From the NCBI GenBank assembly GCA_965229335.1, contig OZ245874.1, forward strand, positions 3,472,001 through 3,536,000: a stretch of 64,000 bases of DNA, given 5' to 3'. The position numbers and the translations under genes are program-made. Source of the DNA: JAFKFH01 sp017307375. Its GTDB lineage: Bacteria > Pseudomonadota > Alphaproteobacteria > Ferrovibrionales > Ferrovibrionaceae. The notes below the pieces were generated by a model that was given only the letters and a program-made list of their open reading frames with translations, made no database searches and was not told the origin of the DNA. Below are positions 25,680-33,535 of this stretch, piece by piece; positions within the stretch are counted from its first letter, which is position 1, and each line of letters opens with the position of its first letter.

Positions 25680-26738
25680 ATGCTGAGAACCCTTCTGTCC
25701 GACGACCTGCCGAAAAGCCGGGTGCTGTCGGTCCTGCTGCTCGTCGTCTTCGTCGGCCTCGCCGTCGCCCCCTTCGCCTTTCCCGGCGCCCAGGCGATCA
25801 ACACGGCGGCCCGGATCTGCGTGTTCATCGTGCTGGTCGCCTCCTACGATCTGCTGCTCGGCTATACCGGCATCGTCTCGTTCGCCCATACGATGTTCTA
25901 CGGTATCGGCGCCTACGGGGTCGGGCTGTCGCTGTTCGCGCTCGGCGGCGGCTGGGGGGCGATCGGCCTGGGTCTGCTGGTCGCGCTGGTGGTCGGCGTC
26001 GCGCTCGCCTTCGCCATCGGCCTGTTCTCGCTGCGTGTCCGTGCGATCTTCTATGCGATGATCACCCTGGCCGTCGCCTCGGCCTTCGCGATCCTGGCGT
26101 CGCAATTGTCGGAAATTACCGGCGGCGAGGATGGCCGCAGCTTCCGCGTGCCGGAAATCCTGCGCCCAGGCTTCCGCCTGTTCGCGGAACCGGTCCTCGG
26201 CCTCGACATTTCCGGCCGGGTGGTCACCTACTACCTGGTGTTCCTCGCCGCCCTGGCGTTGTTCCTGATGATGCTGCGCGTGGTCAATTCGCCGTTCGGC
26301 CGGGTGCTGCAGGCGATCCGCGAGAACGACTTCCGCGCCGAGGCGCTGGGCTATCGCACCGTCTATTACCGCACCGCGGCCAACTGCCTGGCTGCCGCTG
26401 TCGCGGTGCTGGCCGGCTGCCTGAATGCGCTGTGGCTGCGCTATACCGGGCCGGCGGTGACGCTGTCGCTCGAAATCATGCTCGATATCCTGCTGATGGT
26501 GGTGATCGGCGGGATGGGTACGCTCTACGGCGCCGTGATCGGCGCGACGTTGTTCATCCTGGCGCAGAACTACCTGCAGAAGCTGATGGGCGCCGCCTCG
26601 GCCGCGACCGAGGGCATCCCGCTGCTGCCGCAACTGCTGCATCCCGATCGCTGGCTGCTCTGGCTCGGTGTGCTGTTCGTGCTGTCGGTCTATTTCTTCC
26701 CCACCGGCATCGTCGGCCGGCTGCGGCGAAAGGCATAA
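25680..26738 (+). CDS. Liv-type ABC transporter permease (LivM-like)
   Basis: Second permease, 352 residues, about nine helices. LLLGYTGIVSFAHTMFYGIGAYG and the cytoplasmic REN-D-FRAEALGYRTVYYRTAANCLAA coupling region are typical of LivM. It is the last gene of the uptake operon and ends 2 nt before the convergent ZIP gene, so no room remains for a separate terminator between them. Confidence 0.93.
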   Translation: MLRTLLSDDLPKSRVLSVLLLVVFVGLAVAPFAFPGAQAINTAARICVFIVLVASYDLLLGYTGIVSFAHTMFYGIGAYGVGLSLFALGGGWGAIGLGLLVALVVGVALAFAIGLFSLRVRAIFYAMITLAVASAFAILASQLSEITGGEDGRSFRVPEILRPGFRLFAEPVLGLDISGRVVTYYLVFLAALALFLMMLRVVNSPFGRVLQAIRENDFRAEALGYRTVYYRTAANCLAAAVAVLAGCLNALWLRYTGPAVTLSLEIMLDILLMVVIGGMGTLYGAVIGATLFILAQNYLQKLMGAASAATEGIPLLPQLLHPDRWLLWLGVLFVLSVYFFPTGIVGRLRRKA

Positions 26739-26740
26739 GG

Positions 26741-27466
26741 TCAGTCGAGGGTCGCCTTGATCACCAGGACGATCAGGAAGCCCAGGAACAGCATCGCCGT
26801 GGTCACCGCCGTGTCGGCCTCGCCCTCATGGGCCTCGGCCAGCAGTTCCTCGAAGACGAGGTAGAGCAGGGCGGCGGTGGCGAAGGCCAGTACCGCAATC
26901 TGCAGCCAGCCCGGCGCGGCGCCGAACAGGCCGTAGCCGGCAAAGCCGCCCACCGGGATCAGCACGGCCAGCCCGGCCAGGATGCCGGCCAGCCTGCCCG
27001 GCGCCATGCCCCGGTTGCGCAGCGACACCACGGTCGCGACCCCGAGGAACAGCACTTCCAGCGCCAGCGCGCCCACCACCACCTCGCCCCCGCCGGACGA
27101 GGCGGCGAGGGTGACGCCGCACAGCAGCCCGTCGACCGCGAGGTCGATGCCGATGGTGACGACGAACGGCCCGACCGGGCCCGACGTCGTGCCCTCGGCC
27201 TCGCCTTCCTCGCCGGCGAATTTCTTGACCGCCAGCATCGCGGCGACGCCGAGCAGGAAGCCGACCGCCATGGCGAGCGTCGATTGGCCGAGATGCAGGC
27301 TCGGCACCAGTTCGGCGGCGACCGCGGCGATCACCACGCCGGCGGTGAAATGCTGGATCGCCGATCGTGCCGCGCCGCCCGGGTTCCAGCGCAGGGCAAT
27401 GCCGCCGCCGGCCAGCATCGCCGCGGCCGGAAGCAGGACCGGCCAGGCAGCCGCGAGGCTAGCCAC
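26741..27466 (-). CDS. ZIP-family metal transporter
   Basis: Inner-membrane transporter of 241 residues with about eight helices. Signature positions of ZIP proteins are present: HFTAGVVIAAVAAELVP, the metal-site helix VTIGIDLAVDGLLCG, and YLVFEELLAEAHEGE with candidate Glu/His ligands. Zinc is the likely cargo given the neighbouring zur gene. GTG start, 8 nt inside hisI, so it is coupled to it. The metal specificity and direction cannot be read from sequence alone. Confidence 0.85.
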   Translation of the reverse strand: MASLAAAWPVLLPAAAMLAGGGIALRWNPGGAARSAIQHFTAGVVIAAVAAELVPSLHLGQSTLAMAVGFLLGVAAMLAVKKFAGEEGEAEGTTSGPVGPFVVTIGIDLAVDGLLCGVTLAASSGGGEVVVGALALEVLFLGVATVVSLRNRGMAPGRLAGILAGLAVLIPVGGFAGYGLFGAAPGWLQIAVLAFATAALLYLVFEELLAEAHEGEADTAVTTAMLFLGFLIVLVIKATLD

Positions 27467-27842
27467 GGCCGTAAAGCTCGTCCTCGGATTTCAGCGGCCT
27501 GGCGATCTCGACCGCCACGCCGTCGCGCAGCGCGGTGTAGAAGCAGCTGCGCCGGCCGGTATGGCAGGCCACCCCTTCCTGGTCGACCAGCAGCAGCAGG
27601 GTATCGCCGTCGCAATCGATGCGGAAATCGATCAGCTTCTGGGTCTGGCCGGAGGTCTCGCCCTTGCGCCACAGCGCCTGGCGCGAGCGCGACCAGTAGC
27701 AGACCCGGCCGGTCGCCAGCGTCTCGGCGACGGCGTCGGCATTCATCCAGGCGACCATCAGCACTTCGCCGGTGTCGTGCTGCTGGGCGATGGCGGGCAC
27801 CAGCCCCTGGGCATCGTACTGGATCGTCGGCAGGGTGGTCAT
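27459..27842 (-). CDS. hisI: Phosphoribosyl-AMP cyclohydrolase HisI
   Basis: Third enzyme of histidine biosynthesis; it opens the adenine ring of phosphoribosyl-AMP and needs zinc. The protein is 127 residues. All metal ligands are present: Asp76, Asp78 and Asp80 (Mg) and Cys77, Cys93 and Cys100 (Zn) in the IDCDGDT and ACHTGRRSCFY motifs. No other his gene is nearby. Instead it is sandwiched between a membrane microprotein (4-nt overlap) and a ZIP transporter (8-nt overlap), which fits control by zinc status. This may be the sole hisI or a zinc-regulated extra copy; the sequence cannot decide. Confidence 0.95.
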   Translation of the reverse strand: MTTLPTIQYDAQGLVPAIAQQHDTGEVLMVAWMNADAVAETLATGRVCYWSRSRQALWRKGETSGQTQKLIDFRIDCDGDTLLLLVDQEGVACHTGRRSCFYTALRDGVAVEIARPLKSEDELYGRG

Positions 27843-27982
27843 TTGGTGATGGCCCTTTGAATGAACTCGGGCAGCATGCTTTCGCCGGTCTTGCTCTTTT
27901 CCCGGATCGTCCAGCCCATGGTGACGAGGAGGACGATGACGATGATGGCCAGGATGGCCGCCTGCAGGTTGGACAAGGACAT
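27839..27982 (-). CDS. 47-residue membrane microprotein upstream of hisI
   Basis: Reads MSLSNLQAAILAIIVIVLLV, then a short basic-acidic cytoplasmic or periplasmic tail (TMGWTIREKSKTG...). Residues about 6-25 form one strongly hydrophobic helix. GGAG lies 7 nt before the ATG, and the stop overlaps the hisI start (ATGA), so translation is probably coupled. I do not recognise the family. It shares the divergent promoter region with zur. Confidence 0.7.
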   Translation of the reverse strand: MSLSNLQAAILAIIVIVLLVTMGWTIREKSKTGESMLPEFIQRAITK

Positions 27983-28020
27983 GGGCCGGCTCCGTCACAC
28001 CGCCAGTGGCAATTCAGACC

Positions 28021-28037
28021 TGTAATACTGTATCATA
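28021..28037. promoter_or_regulatory. Candidate Zur operator between zur and the hisI operon
   Basis: TGTAATACTGTATCATA is an AT-rich imperfect palindrome centred on T28029 (ATAC-T-GTAT core, 6 of 8 outer positions matching) in otherwise GC-rich sequence, midway between the two divergent starts. Position and composition fit a Zur box; the match to known alphaproteobacterial boxes is not proven. Confidence 0.5.
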
Positions 28038-28079
28038 CCGGTTTCCGCCACCATGGCGGGCCGCGTGGAGGTGTGTCAA

Positions 28080-28586
28080 ATGGGCGCGAAGGCAGGAACG
28101 AAGGCGGCGGCACCGTTTCCGGCGCAGGAGCATGACCACGGCCATTGCGCCACCTCGGCCATGGACCGCGCCGCGGCGATCTGCGCCGCCCGCGGCGTCC
28201 GCCTGACCGAGCTTCGCCGCCGGGTGCTGGAACTGGTCTGGACCAGCCATCGGCCGATCGGCGCCTATGACATCCTCGCCCAGCTGGGCGGGCCCGACCG
28301 GCCGGCCGGGCCGCCCACGGTCTATCGCGCGCTCGATTTCCTGCAGGAAAACGGGCTGGTGCATCGAATCGCGTCGCTGAACGCCTATATCGGCTGCCCC
28401 GATCCCGGCCACGCCTTCGCCCCTGGCATCATGATCTGCGAGGAATGCGGCCGGGCCGCCGAACTGCACGACAGCGCCGCCGACAATGCCTTGTCGCGTG
28501 CCGCCGCCGCGGCCGGCTTCGCCATCACCCGGCGCACCATCGAGATGGTCGGCCGCTGCCGCGATTGTGCCGCCCAGGCGGCATAG
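28080..28586 (+). CDS. zur: Fur-family regulator, probably Zur
   Basis: Metal-dependent repressor of 168 residues. The winged helix (about 45-100; LTELRRRVLELVWTSHRPIGAYDIL, PPTVYRALDFLQENGLVHRI) is typical of Fur proteins. Two CxxC pairs (CEECGR and CRDC) form the structural zinc site, and HDHGH near the N-terminus plus later His residues may form the sensory site. The N-terminal extension and the LxGxPDRPxGPPTVYRAL pattern are closer to Zur than Fur. ATG at 28080 is chosen for its GGAGGTG site. The divergent ZIP and hisI genes support zinc. Confidence 0.85.
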   Translation: MGAKAGTKAAAPFPAQEHDHGHCATSAMDRAAAICAARGVRLTELRRRVLELVWTSHRPIGAYDILAQLGGPDRPAGPPTVYRALDFLQENGLVHRIASLNAYIGCPDPGHAFAPGIMICEECGRAAELHDSAADNALSRAAAAAGFAITRRTIEMVGRCRDCAAQAA

Positions 28587-28675
28587 ACCGCCTGCATCGC
28601 AGCCATAACAACTATCAACTTCCGCTGCCTGGCCGGCCGGATAGACTCCGGTCAAAGCCATCAGTGGAGGAAACC

Positions 28676-29476
28676 ATGGCCCAGGATCAGGTCGTCACCC
28701 TCGACCGCGCCGACGGCGTCGGCATCGTCACCCTGAACCGGCCGGCGGCCTACAACGCCCTCGACCTCGCCCTGGCCGACGGGCTGTTCGATGCGCTGAT
28801 CGCCTGCGACGAGGATCCGTCGGTGCGTGCGGTCATGATCACCGGGGCCGGGGCGGCGTTCTGCGCCGGCGGCGACATCCGCCAGATGCGCGAGCACAGC
28901 GCGCCGGCAGGCCACCCCTCGGCCTTCCTGAAACTGCTGACCGCGCGGCTGCATGCCGCGATCGCGACGATGGCGCGGATGCCCAAGCCGGTCGTCTCGG
29001 CCGTCAACGGTGCCGCGGCCGGGGCGGGGTTCAGCCTGGCGATCGCCGGCGACCTGACCATCGCGGCGGACAGCGCCAAGTTCACGGTGGCCTATTCCGC
29101 CATCGCGTTGTCGCCCGACGGCTCGTCCTCCTACTACCTGCCGCGGCTGGTCGGTCCGAAGCGCGCCTACGAGCTGATCGCGCTGAACCGCCCGCTGACC
29201 GCGGCGGAGGCCTGCGACGCCGGGCTGGTCAACCAGGTCTTTCCCGCCGCCGATTTCGCCGCGGCCGCCCGCGACTACGCCGCCCGGCTCGCCGCCGGCC
29301 CGACGGTCGCCCTAGGCGCGGCCAAACGCCTCCTGGCCACCAGCCTCGAAGCGACGCTCGAAACCCAGATGGAGCACGAGCGCCAGCAGATCGCCGCCTG
29401 CGGTCGCACCGAGGATTTCCGCGCGGCTGCCGAAGCCTTCGTGGCCAAGCGCAAGCCGGTGTTCACGGGCCGCTAG
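28676..29476 (+). CDS. Enoyl-CoA hydratase/isomerase family protein
   Basis: Crotonase-fold protein of 266 residues. Oxyanion-hole segments GAGAAFCAGGDIRQM and GAAAGAGFSLAIAGDLTIAAD are intact; the position of the second catalytic Glu holds LSPDGSSSYYLPRLVG, the pattern of PaaG-like isomerases. A GGAGGAAACC site sets the ATG. It is probably a separate unit, with its 3' end overlapping the convergent ClC gene by 14 nt. Substrate unknown. Confidence 0.88.
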   Translation: MAQDQVVTLDRADGVGIVTLNRPAAYNALDLALADGLFDALIACDEDPSVRAVMITGAGAAFCAGGDIRQMREHSAPAGHPSAFLKLLTARLHAAIATMARMPKPVVSAVNGAAAGAGFSLAIAGDLTIAADSAKFTVAYSAIALSPDGSSSYYLPRLVGPKRAYELIALNRPLTAAEACDAGLVNQVFPAADFAAAARDYAARLAAGPTVALGAAKRLLATSLEATLETQMEHERQQIAACGRTEDFRAAAEAFVAKRKPVFTGR

Positions 29477-30752
29477 GCTTCTGCCGGACGCTTTCGGCCA
29501 GGCGCTCGGCCAGGGTGTGGTAGAGCGGCTTGGGGCAGACCACCGCCGAGGCGGCGCGCGCGATCATCGCCGTGGCTATGATCGGCATGATCATCGCGTG
29601 TCCGCCGGTCATCTCCAGCACGATGATCGAGGCGGTCAGCGGCGCCTGCACCACGCCGGTGAAGTAACCGACCATGCCGAGCAGGGCCAGCACGGCCAGC
29701 GAGGTCGACGGCATGAAGTCGGCCAGCGCGGCACCGAAACCGGCGCCGACCGCCAGCGACGGGGCGAAGATGCCGCCGGCGATGCCGGCCAGGCTCGACA
29801 GCAGCGAGGCCGCCATCTTGACGATGCCGTAGTTGTCCGGGGCCGGCACGCCCTGCAGCAGGCCGCGGGTGACCTCGTAGCCGGTGCCGAAGGCGCCGTC
29901 GGCGACGAACACGCCGAGGATCGCCAAGGCCAGGCCGCAGGCCGCCGCGAACAGTTCGGGCCGCCGCGCGAACAGCCCGCCGCGCAGCCGGCCGACGAGC
30001 GGCGGCAGGTCGAGCAGGATGCGGGAGAACAGCCCGCCCATCAGCCCGCCGAAGATCCCGAGGATCGCGACTGCCGGCCAGTCGCCCCAGGCGACGGTCT
30101 CGTTGGTATGGCCGAAATAGGATTCCGAACCGAGCACGGCCTCGGCCACGATGCCGGCGACCAGCACGGCGCCGAGTAGCAGGCCATTGATCTTCTGCTC
30201 GTAGTTGCGCCCCATCTCCTCGATGGCGAAGACGACGCCGGCGAGCGGCGCGTTGAACGCCGCCGCGATTCCGGCCGCCGAACCGGCCAGGATCAGGCCG
30301 CGCTGGCGCTCCAGCTCGAAGATCCGGCTGGCCTGCAGCACGATCGAGGCGCCGATCTGGACCGTAGGGCCTTCGCGCCCGATCGCCGCGCCGCAGCCGA
30401 CGCCGATGACCGTCAGCACGAACTTGCCGACGGCGTGCCGCAGCGACAGCATGCGCCGCCGCTCCTCCGGCCGGGTCAGCATGCGCGCCGCCATCGCCTG
30501 CGGAATGCCCGAACCCTGGGTGCCGGCGAAGACGGTTCGACCGACCCAGGACAGGATGAAGAAACCGGCCGGCGTAAGAAGCAGCGGCGCCCAGGGCCAG
30601 GACCGCGCCGTGGCTTCGAACCAGGCGCCGGCCCGGTCGGCGACGACGGCGAAAAGTGCCGACACCAGGCCGATGATCACCGCGCAGGCCAGGAACATCA
30701 CATGCCGGCGCCAGCGGTGATAGGCCAGGCGCAGCTGTCGCTCGATGCGCAT
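29463..30752 (-). CDS. ClC-family chloride channel or H+/Cl- antiporter
   Basis: Membrane protein of 429 residues with the ClC selectivity motifs GSGIPQ, GREGPTVQIG and GGIFAPSLAVGAGFG in the expected order. The Glu of GREGP is the gating glutamate, so fast-gate chemistry is preserved. No C-terminal CBS pair follows. The ORF ends inside the 3' end of the convergent hydratase gene. Whether it exchanges protons or simply conducts chloride cannot be settled here. Confidence 0.92.
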   Translation of the reverse strand: MRIERQLRLAYHRWRRHVMFLACAVIIGLVSALFAVVADRAGAWFEATARSWPWAPLLLTPAGFFILSWVGRTVFAGTQGSGIPQAMAARMLTRPEERRRMLSLRHAVGKFVLTVIGVGCGAAIGREGPTVQIGASIVLQASRIFELERQRGLILAGSAAGIAAAFNAPLAGVVFAIEEMGRNYEQKINGLLLGAVLVAGIVAEAVLGSESYFGHTNETVAWGDWPAVAILGIFGGLMGGLFSRILLDLPPLVGRLRGGLFARRPELFAAACGLALAILGVFVADGAFGTGYEVTRGLLQGVPAPDNYGIVKMAASLLSSLAGIAGGIFAPSLAVGAGFGAALADFMPSTSLAVLALLGMVGYFTGVVQAPLTASIIVLEMTGGHAMIMPIIATAMIARAASAVVCPKPLYHTLAERLAESVRQKPSGP

Positions 30753-30757
30753 GCCGG

Positions 30758-31933
30758 TCAGGCCGCCGCGGCCAGCCGGGCGAAGCCGGCGGCAAGATCG
30801 GCCTTCAGGTCGTCGATCGCTTCGAGCCCGGCGTGGATGCGCACGAGCTGGCCTTCCGCGACCCAGGGCACCGCGGTACGGTCGCGTGCCGGCCAGGACG
30901 GCAGGAACAGGCTTTCATAGCCGCCCCAGGAATATCCCATGCCGAAGAGTTCGAGATGGTCGGCCATCGCGGCGAGCTGGGCGGCGCTGCAGGGCTTCAG
31001 CACGATCGAGAACAGGCCCGAAGCCCCGAGGAAATCCCGCTTCCAGACGGCATGGCCGGGATCGTCGGGCAGGGCGGGGTGCAGCACGCGGGCCACCGCC
31101 GGCTGGCCCTTCAGCCACTCGGCGAGGTCGAGGCCGGTCCGGTGGTGCTGGCGCAGGCGCGTCGCCATGGTGCGCAGGCCGCGCTGGGCAAGATAGACGT
31201 CGTCGGGGCCGGCGCACTGGCCGAGCGAGCGGGTCATGTCGCGCAACTCGGGCCAGGCTTCCCGGTTGGCGACGACCACGCCCAGCATCGCATCGGAATG
31301 GCCGACGATGTACTTGGTGGCGGCATGGATCGACAGGTCGACGCCGTGCTCGAACGGCTTGAAGTACAGCGGCGTGGCCCAGGTGTTGTCCATCAGCACG
31401 CGGATGCCGCGGGCGCGGGCCACGGCCGCGATCGCCGGCACGTCCTGCATCTCGAAGGTCAGCGAGCCCGGCGCCTCGAGATAGACCATCCGGGTGTTGG
31501 GGCGGAACAGGGCAGCGATTCCACCGCCGATCAGCGGGTCGTAATAAGTGGTCTCGACGCCGTTGCGGGCGAGGATCGCGTCGCAGACATGGCGCGACGG
31601 CGAATAGGCGCTGTCGGTCATCAGCACGTGGTCACCGGCGCGCGTCACCGCCAGCAGCGCGGCGGCGACGGCTGCCAGGCCCGACGGATAGGTGAGGGCG
31701 CGATAGCCGCCTTCGAGCTCTGCCACCGCATTCTCGAAGGCGAAGGTCGAGGGCGTGCCGCGCCGGCCGTAATACGGCGCCTGCTCGTCGCGGGCGATGC
31801 GGCGGGGCGCTTCCTGCAGGTCGGCGACGGTCGGGAACAGGATGGTCGACGCATGATAGACCGGCGGGTTGACCGCGCCGGCCTGGGCCGCGGGGTCGCG
31901 GCCGAGATGGATCACGCGGGTATCGTCGTGCAT
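30758..31933 (-). CDS. metC: Cystathionine beta-lyase (Cys/Met metabolism PLP enzyme)
   Basis: PLP enzyme of 391 residues of the Cys/Met metabolism family: YYGRRGTPSTFAFENAVAELEGG at the N-terminus, LMDNTWATPLYFKPFEHGVDLSIHAATKYIVGHSDAMLGVV with the PLP Lys in ATKYIVGHSD, and the GYSWGGYESLFLP signature near the end that favours cystathionine beta-lyase over gamma-synthase. It converts cystathionine to homocysteine. It begins 5 nt upstream of the ClC gene stop side, so the two lie in one direction and may be cotranscribed. Confidence 0.88.
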   Translation of the reverse strand: MHDDTRVIHLGRDPAAQAGAVNPPVYHASTILFPTVADLQEAPRRIARDEQAPYYGRRGTPSTFAFENAVAELEGGYRALTYPSGLAAVAAALLAVTRAGDHVLMTDSAYSPSRHVCDAILARNGVETTYYDPLIGGGIAALFRPNTRMVYLEAPGSLTFEMQDVPAIAAVARARGIRVLMDNTWATPLYFKPFEHGVDLSIHAATKYIVGHSDAMLGVVVANREAWPELRDMTRSLGQCAGPDDVYLAQRGLRTMATRLRQHHRTGLDLAEWLKGQPAVARVLHPALPDDPGHAVWKRDFLGASGLFSIVLKPCSAAQLAAMADHLELFGMGYSWGGYESLFLPSWPARDRTAVPWVAEGQLVRIHAGLEAIDDLKADLAAGFARLAAAA

Positions 31934-32198
31934 CTTGTTCCCCGATGGAGCTGTGGAAGGGGGCCGAGTGAGGCAGAAATGCCTTTGCCTTGCAAGCCTC
32001 GAGCCACCGCCGGCACAAGGACTGGGCGCATTTGGTCGTCCGTCCTGCCAGCCTCCCGATCAATCTTGCCGTGGCCGCGAATTATGTTACGGTCACGCAC
32101 GTTGGGGGCAGGGGGTGCGACCCGGCGGGGGGCTTGCTGAAAGCAACTTCGCCGCATGTCTTTCCCGGCCCTCGTCTGGACAGGGAAGGTACCTAGAA

Positions 32199-33221
32199 AT
32201 GAAACTTCGTCTTCTGGCGGCTGCGGCCGCGACGGCCCTGATCGCCGCCGCCGGTTCGGCGCATGCCGGCGCGACGCTCGATGCGATCAAGAGCCGCGGC
32301 GTCGTCAACTGCGGCGTCAACACCGGCCTCGTCGGCTTTGCCCAGCCCGACGCGCAGGGCAAGTTCGCCGGCCTCGACGTCGACGTCTGCAAGGCGGTTG
32401 CCGCCGCCGTCCTCGGCGATGGCGAAAAGGTCAAGTTCGTTCCGACCAATGCCCAGCAGCGCTTCTCGGCCCTGCAATCGGGCGAGATCGACATCCTGTC
32501 GCGCAACACGACCTGGACGCAGACCCGCGACACCGCGCTCGGCCTCGCCTTCGCCGGCGTCACCTATTATGACGGCCAGGGCTTCATGGTCGCCAAGAAG
32601 CTCGGCGTCAAGAGCGCCCGCGAGCTGAACGGCGCCACCGTCTGCGTGCAGCCCGGCACCACGACCGAGCTGAACCTTGCCGACTACTTCCGGTCGCAGA
32701 AGATCGACTTCAAGCCGGTCGTGATCCAGGAACTGACCGACATCGAGAAGGCCTTCTTCGAAGGCCGCTGCGACGCCTACACGACCGACGCCTCGGGCCT
32801 CGCCTCGACCCGCGCCGCGCGCGCCGGCAATGCCGCCGACTACGTCATCCTGCCGGAAATCATCTCCAAGGAGCCGCTCGGCCCGTCCGTCCGCCAGGGC
32901 GACTGGGAATGGTTCAACATCGTCAAGTGGACCACCTATGGCCTGATCGCGGCCGAGGAAAAGGGCATCACCCAGGCGAATGTCGAGCAGATGAAGAACT
33001 CGGCCGACCCCGAGATCAAGCGCATGCTGGGCTCGACCCCGGGCATGGGCAAGAACCTCGGCCTGCCGGAAGACTGGCTGGCGAAGGCGATCAAGTCGGT
33101 CGGCAACTACGGCGAGATCTTCGAGCGCAACGTCGGCGCCAAGACCCCGCTGAAGCTCGACCGCGGGCTGAACGCACTGTGGACCGACGGCGGCCTGATG
33201 TACGCGATGCCGTTCCGTTGA
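32199..33221 (+). CDS. aapJ: General L-amino-acid ABC transporter, binding protein AapJ
   Basis: Periplasmic binding protein of 340 residues with a clear signal peptide (cleaved near AHA-GAT). The mature part opens with LDAIKSRGVVNCGVNTGLVGFAQPDAQGKFAGLDVDVCKAVAAAVLGD, the AapJ hallmark, and contains CVQPGTTTELNLADYFR and the Cys pair of the family. It captures diverse L-amino acids for the AapQMP permease. It is followed by a strong hairpin before aapQ that could set its higher expression relative to the other subunits. Confidence 0.96.
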   Translation: MKLRLLAAAAATALIAAAGSAHAGATLDAIKSRGVVNCGVNTGLVGFAQPDAQGKFAGLDVDVCKAVAAAVLGDGEKVKFVPTNAQQRFSALQSGEIDILSRNTTWTQTRDTALGLAFAGVTYYDGQGFMVAKKLGVKSARELNGATVCVQPGTTTELNLADYFRSQKIDFKPVVIQELTDIEKAFFEGRCDAYTTDASGLASTRAARAGNAADYVILPEIISKEPLGPSVRQGDWEWFNIVKWTTYGLIAAEEKGITQANVEQMKNSADPEIKRMLGSTPGMGKNLGLPEDWLAKAIKSVGNYGEIFERNVGAKTPLKLDRGLNALWTDGGLMYAMPFR

Positions 33222-33535
33222 TCGGCGGCTGAGCGAGCAATTCTCGTGACGAGCGGCGTGCCAGGGCTACCTGGCACGCCGTTTGCTTTATGCAGGAAGC
33301 CGGGGGCGGCGCGCGGGGCGAGAAGTCTTGACGCACAAGCGCCCGCGAATATTGTGACCATAATGTTGGCAGCCTGGGGAATAGGCAGCCAGCCGGGGAT
33401 GTCGACGATGGGGGCCCGATGACCGTCATGCCGTTCCGCTAGCATAGAGCGGGGGTTGAAGCCCGGCTGGGAACGGGCAGGCCCCCAGGCGCTGTCTTTA
33501 CGACCTCGTTTCAACAAGAACAGGGAGGCAAGGGC
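33222..33535 (+). promoter_or_regulatory. aapJ-aapQ intergenic region with internal promoter candidate
   Basis: This 314-bp gap has no gene. It holds a 12-bp hairpin (33254-33281). Beyond the hairpin, TTGACG (33328-33333), a 16-bp spacer and TATTGT (33350-33355) form a plausible second promoter for aapQMP. Confidence 0.45.
33254..33281 (+). terminator. Hairpin after aapJ, partial terminator
   Basis: CGGCGTGCCAGG / CCTGGCACGCCG, a perfect 12-bp stem with a 4-nt loop followed by TTTGCTTT. It probably stops part of the transcription or stabilises the aapJ 3' end. Confidence 0.75.

Noticed and set aside
26432..28135. 567-codon plus-strand frame across livM, ZIP and hisI
   Set aside because: Runs through known genes of both strands; low-complexity composition typical of a shadow.
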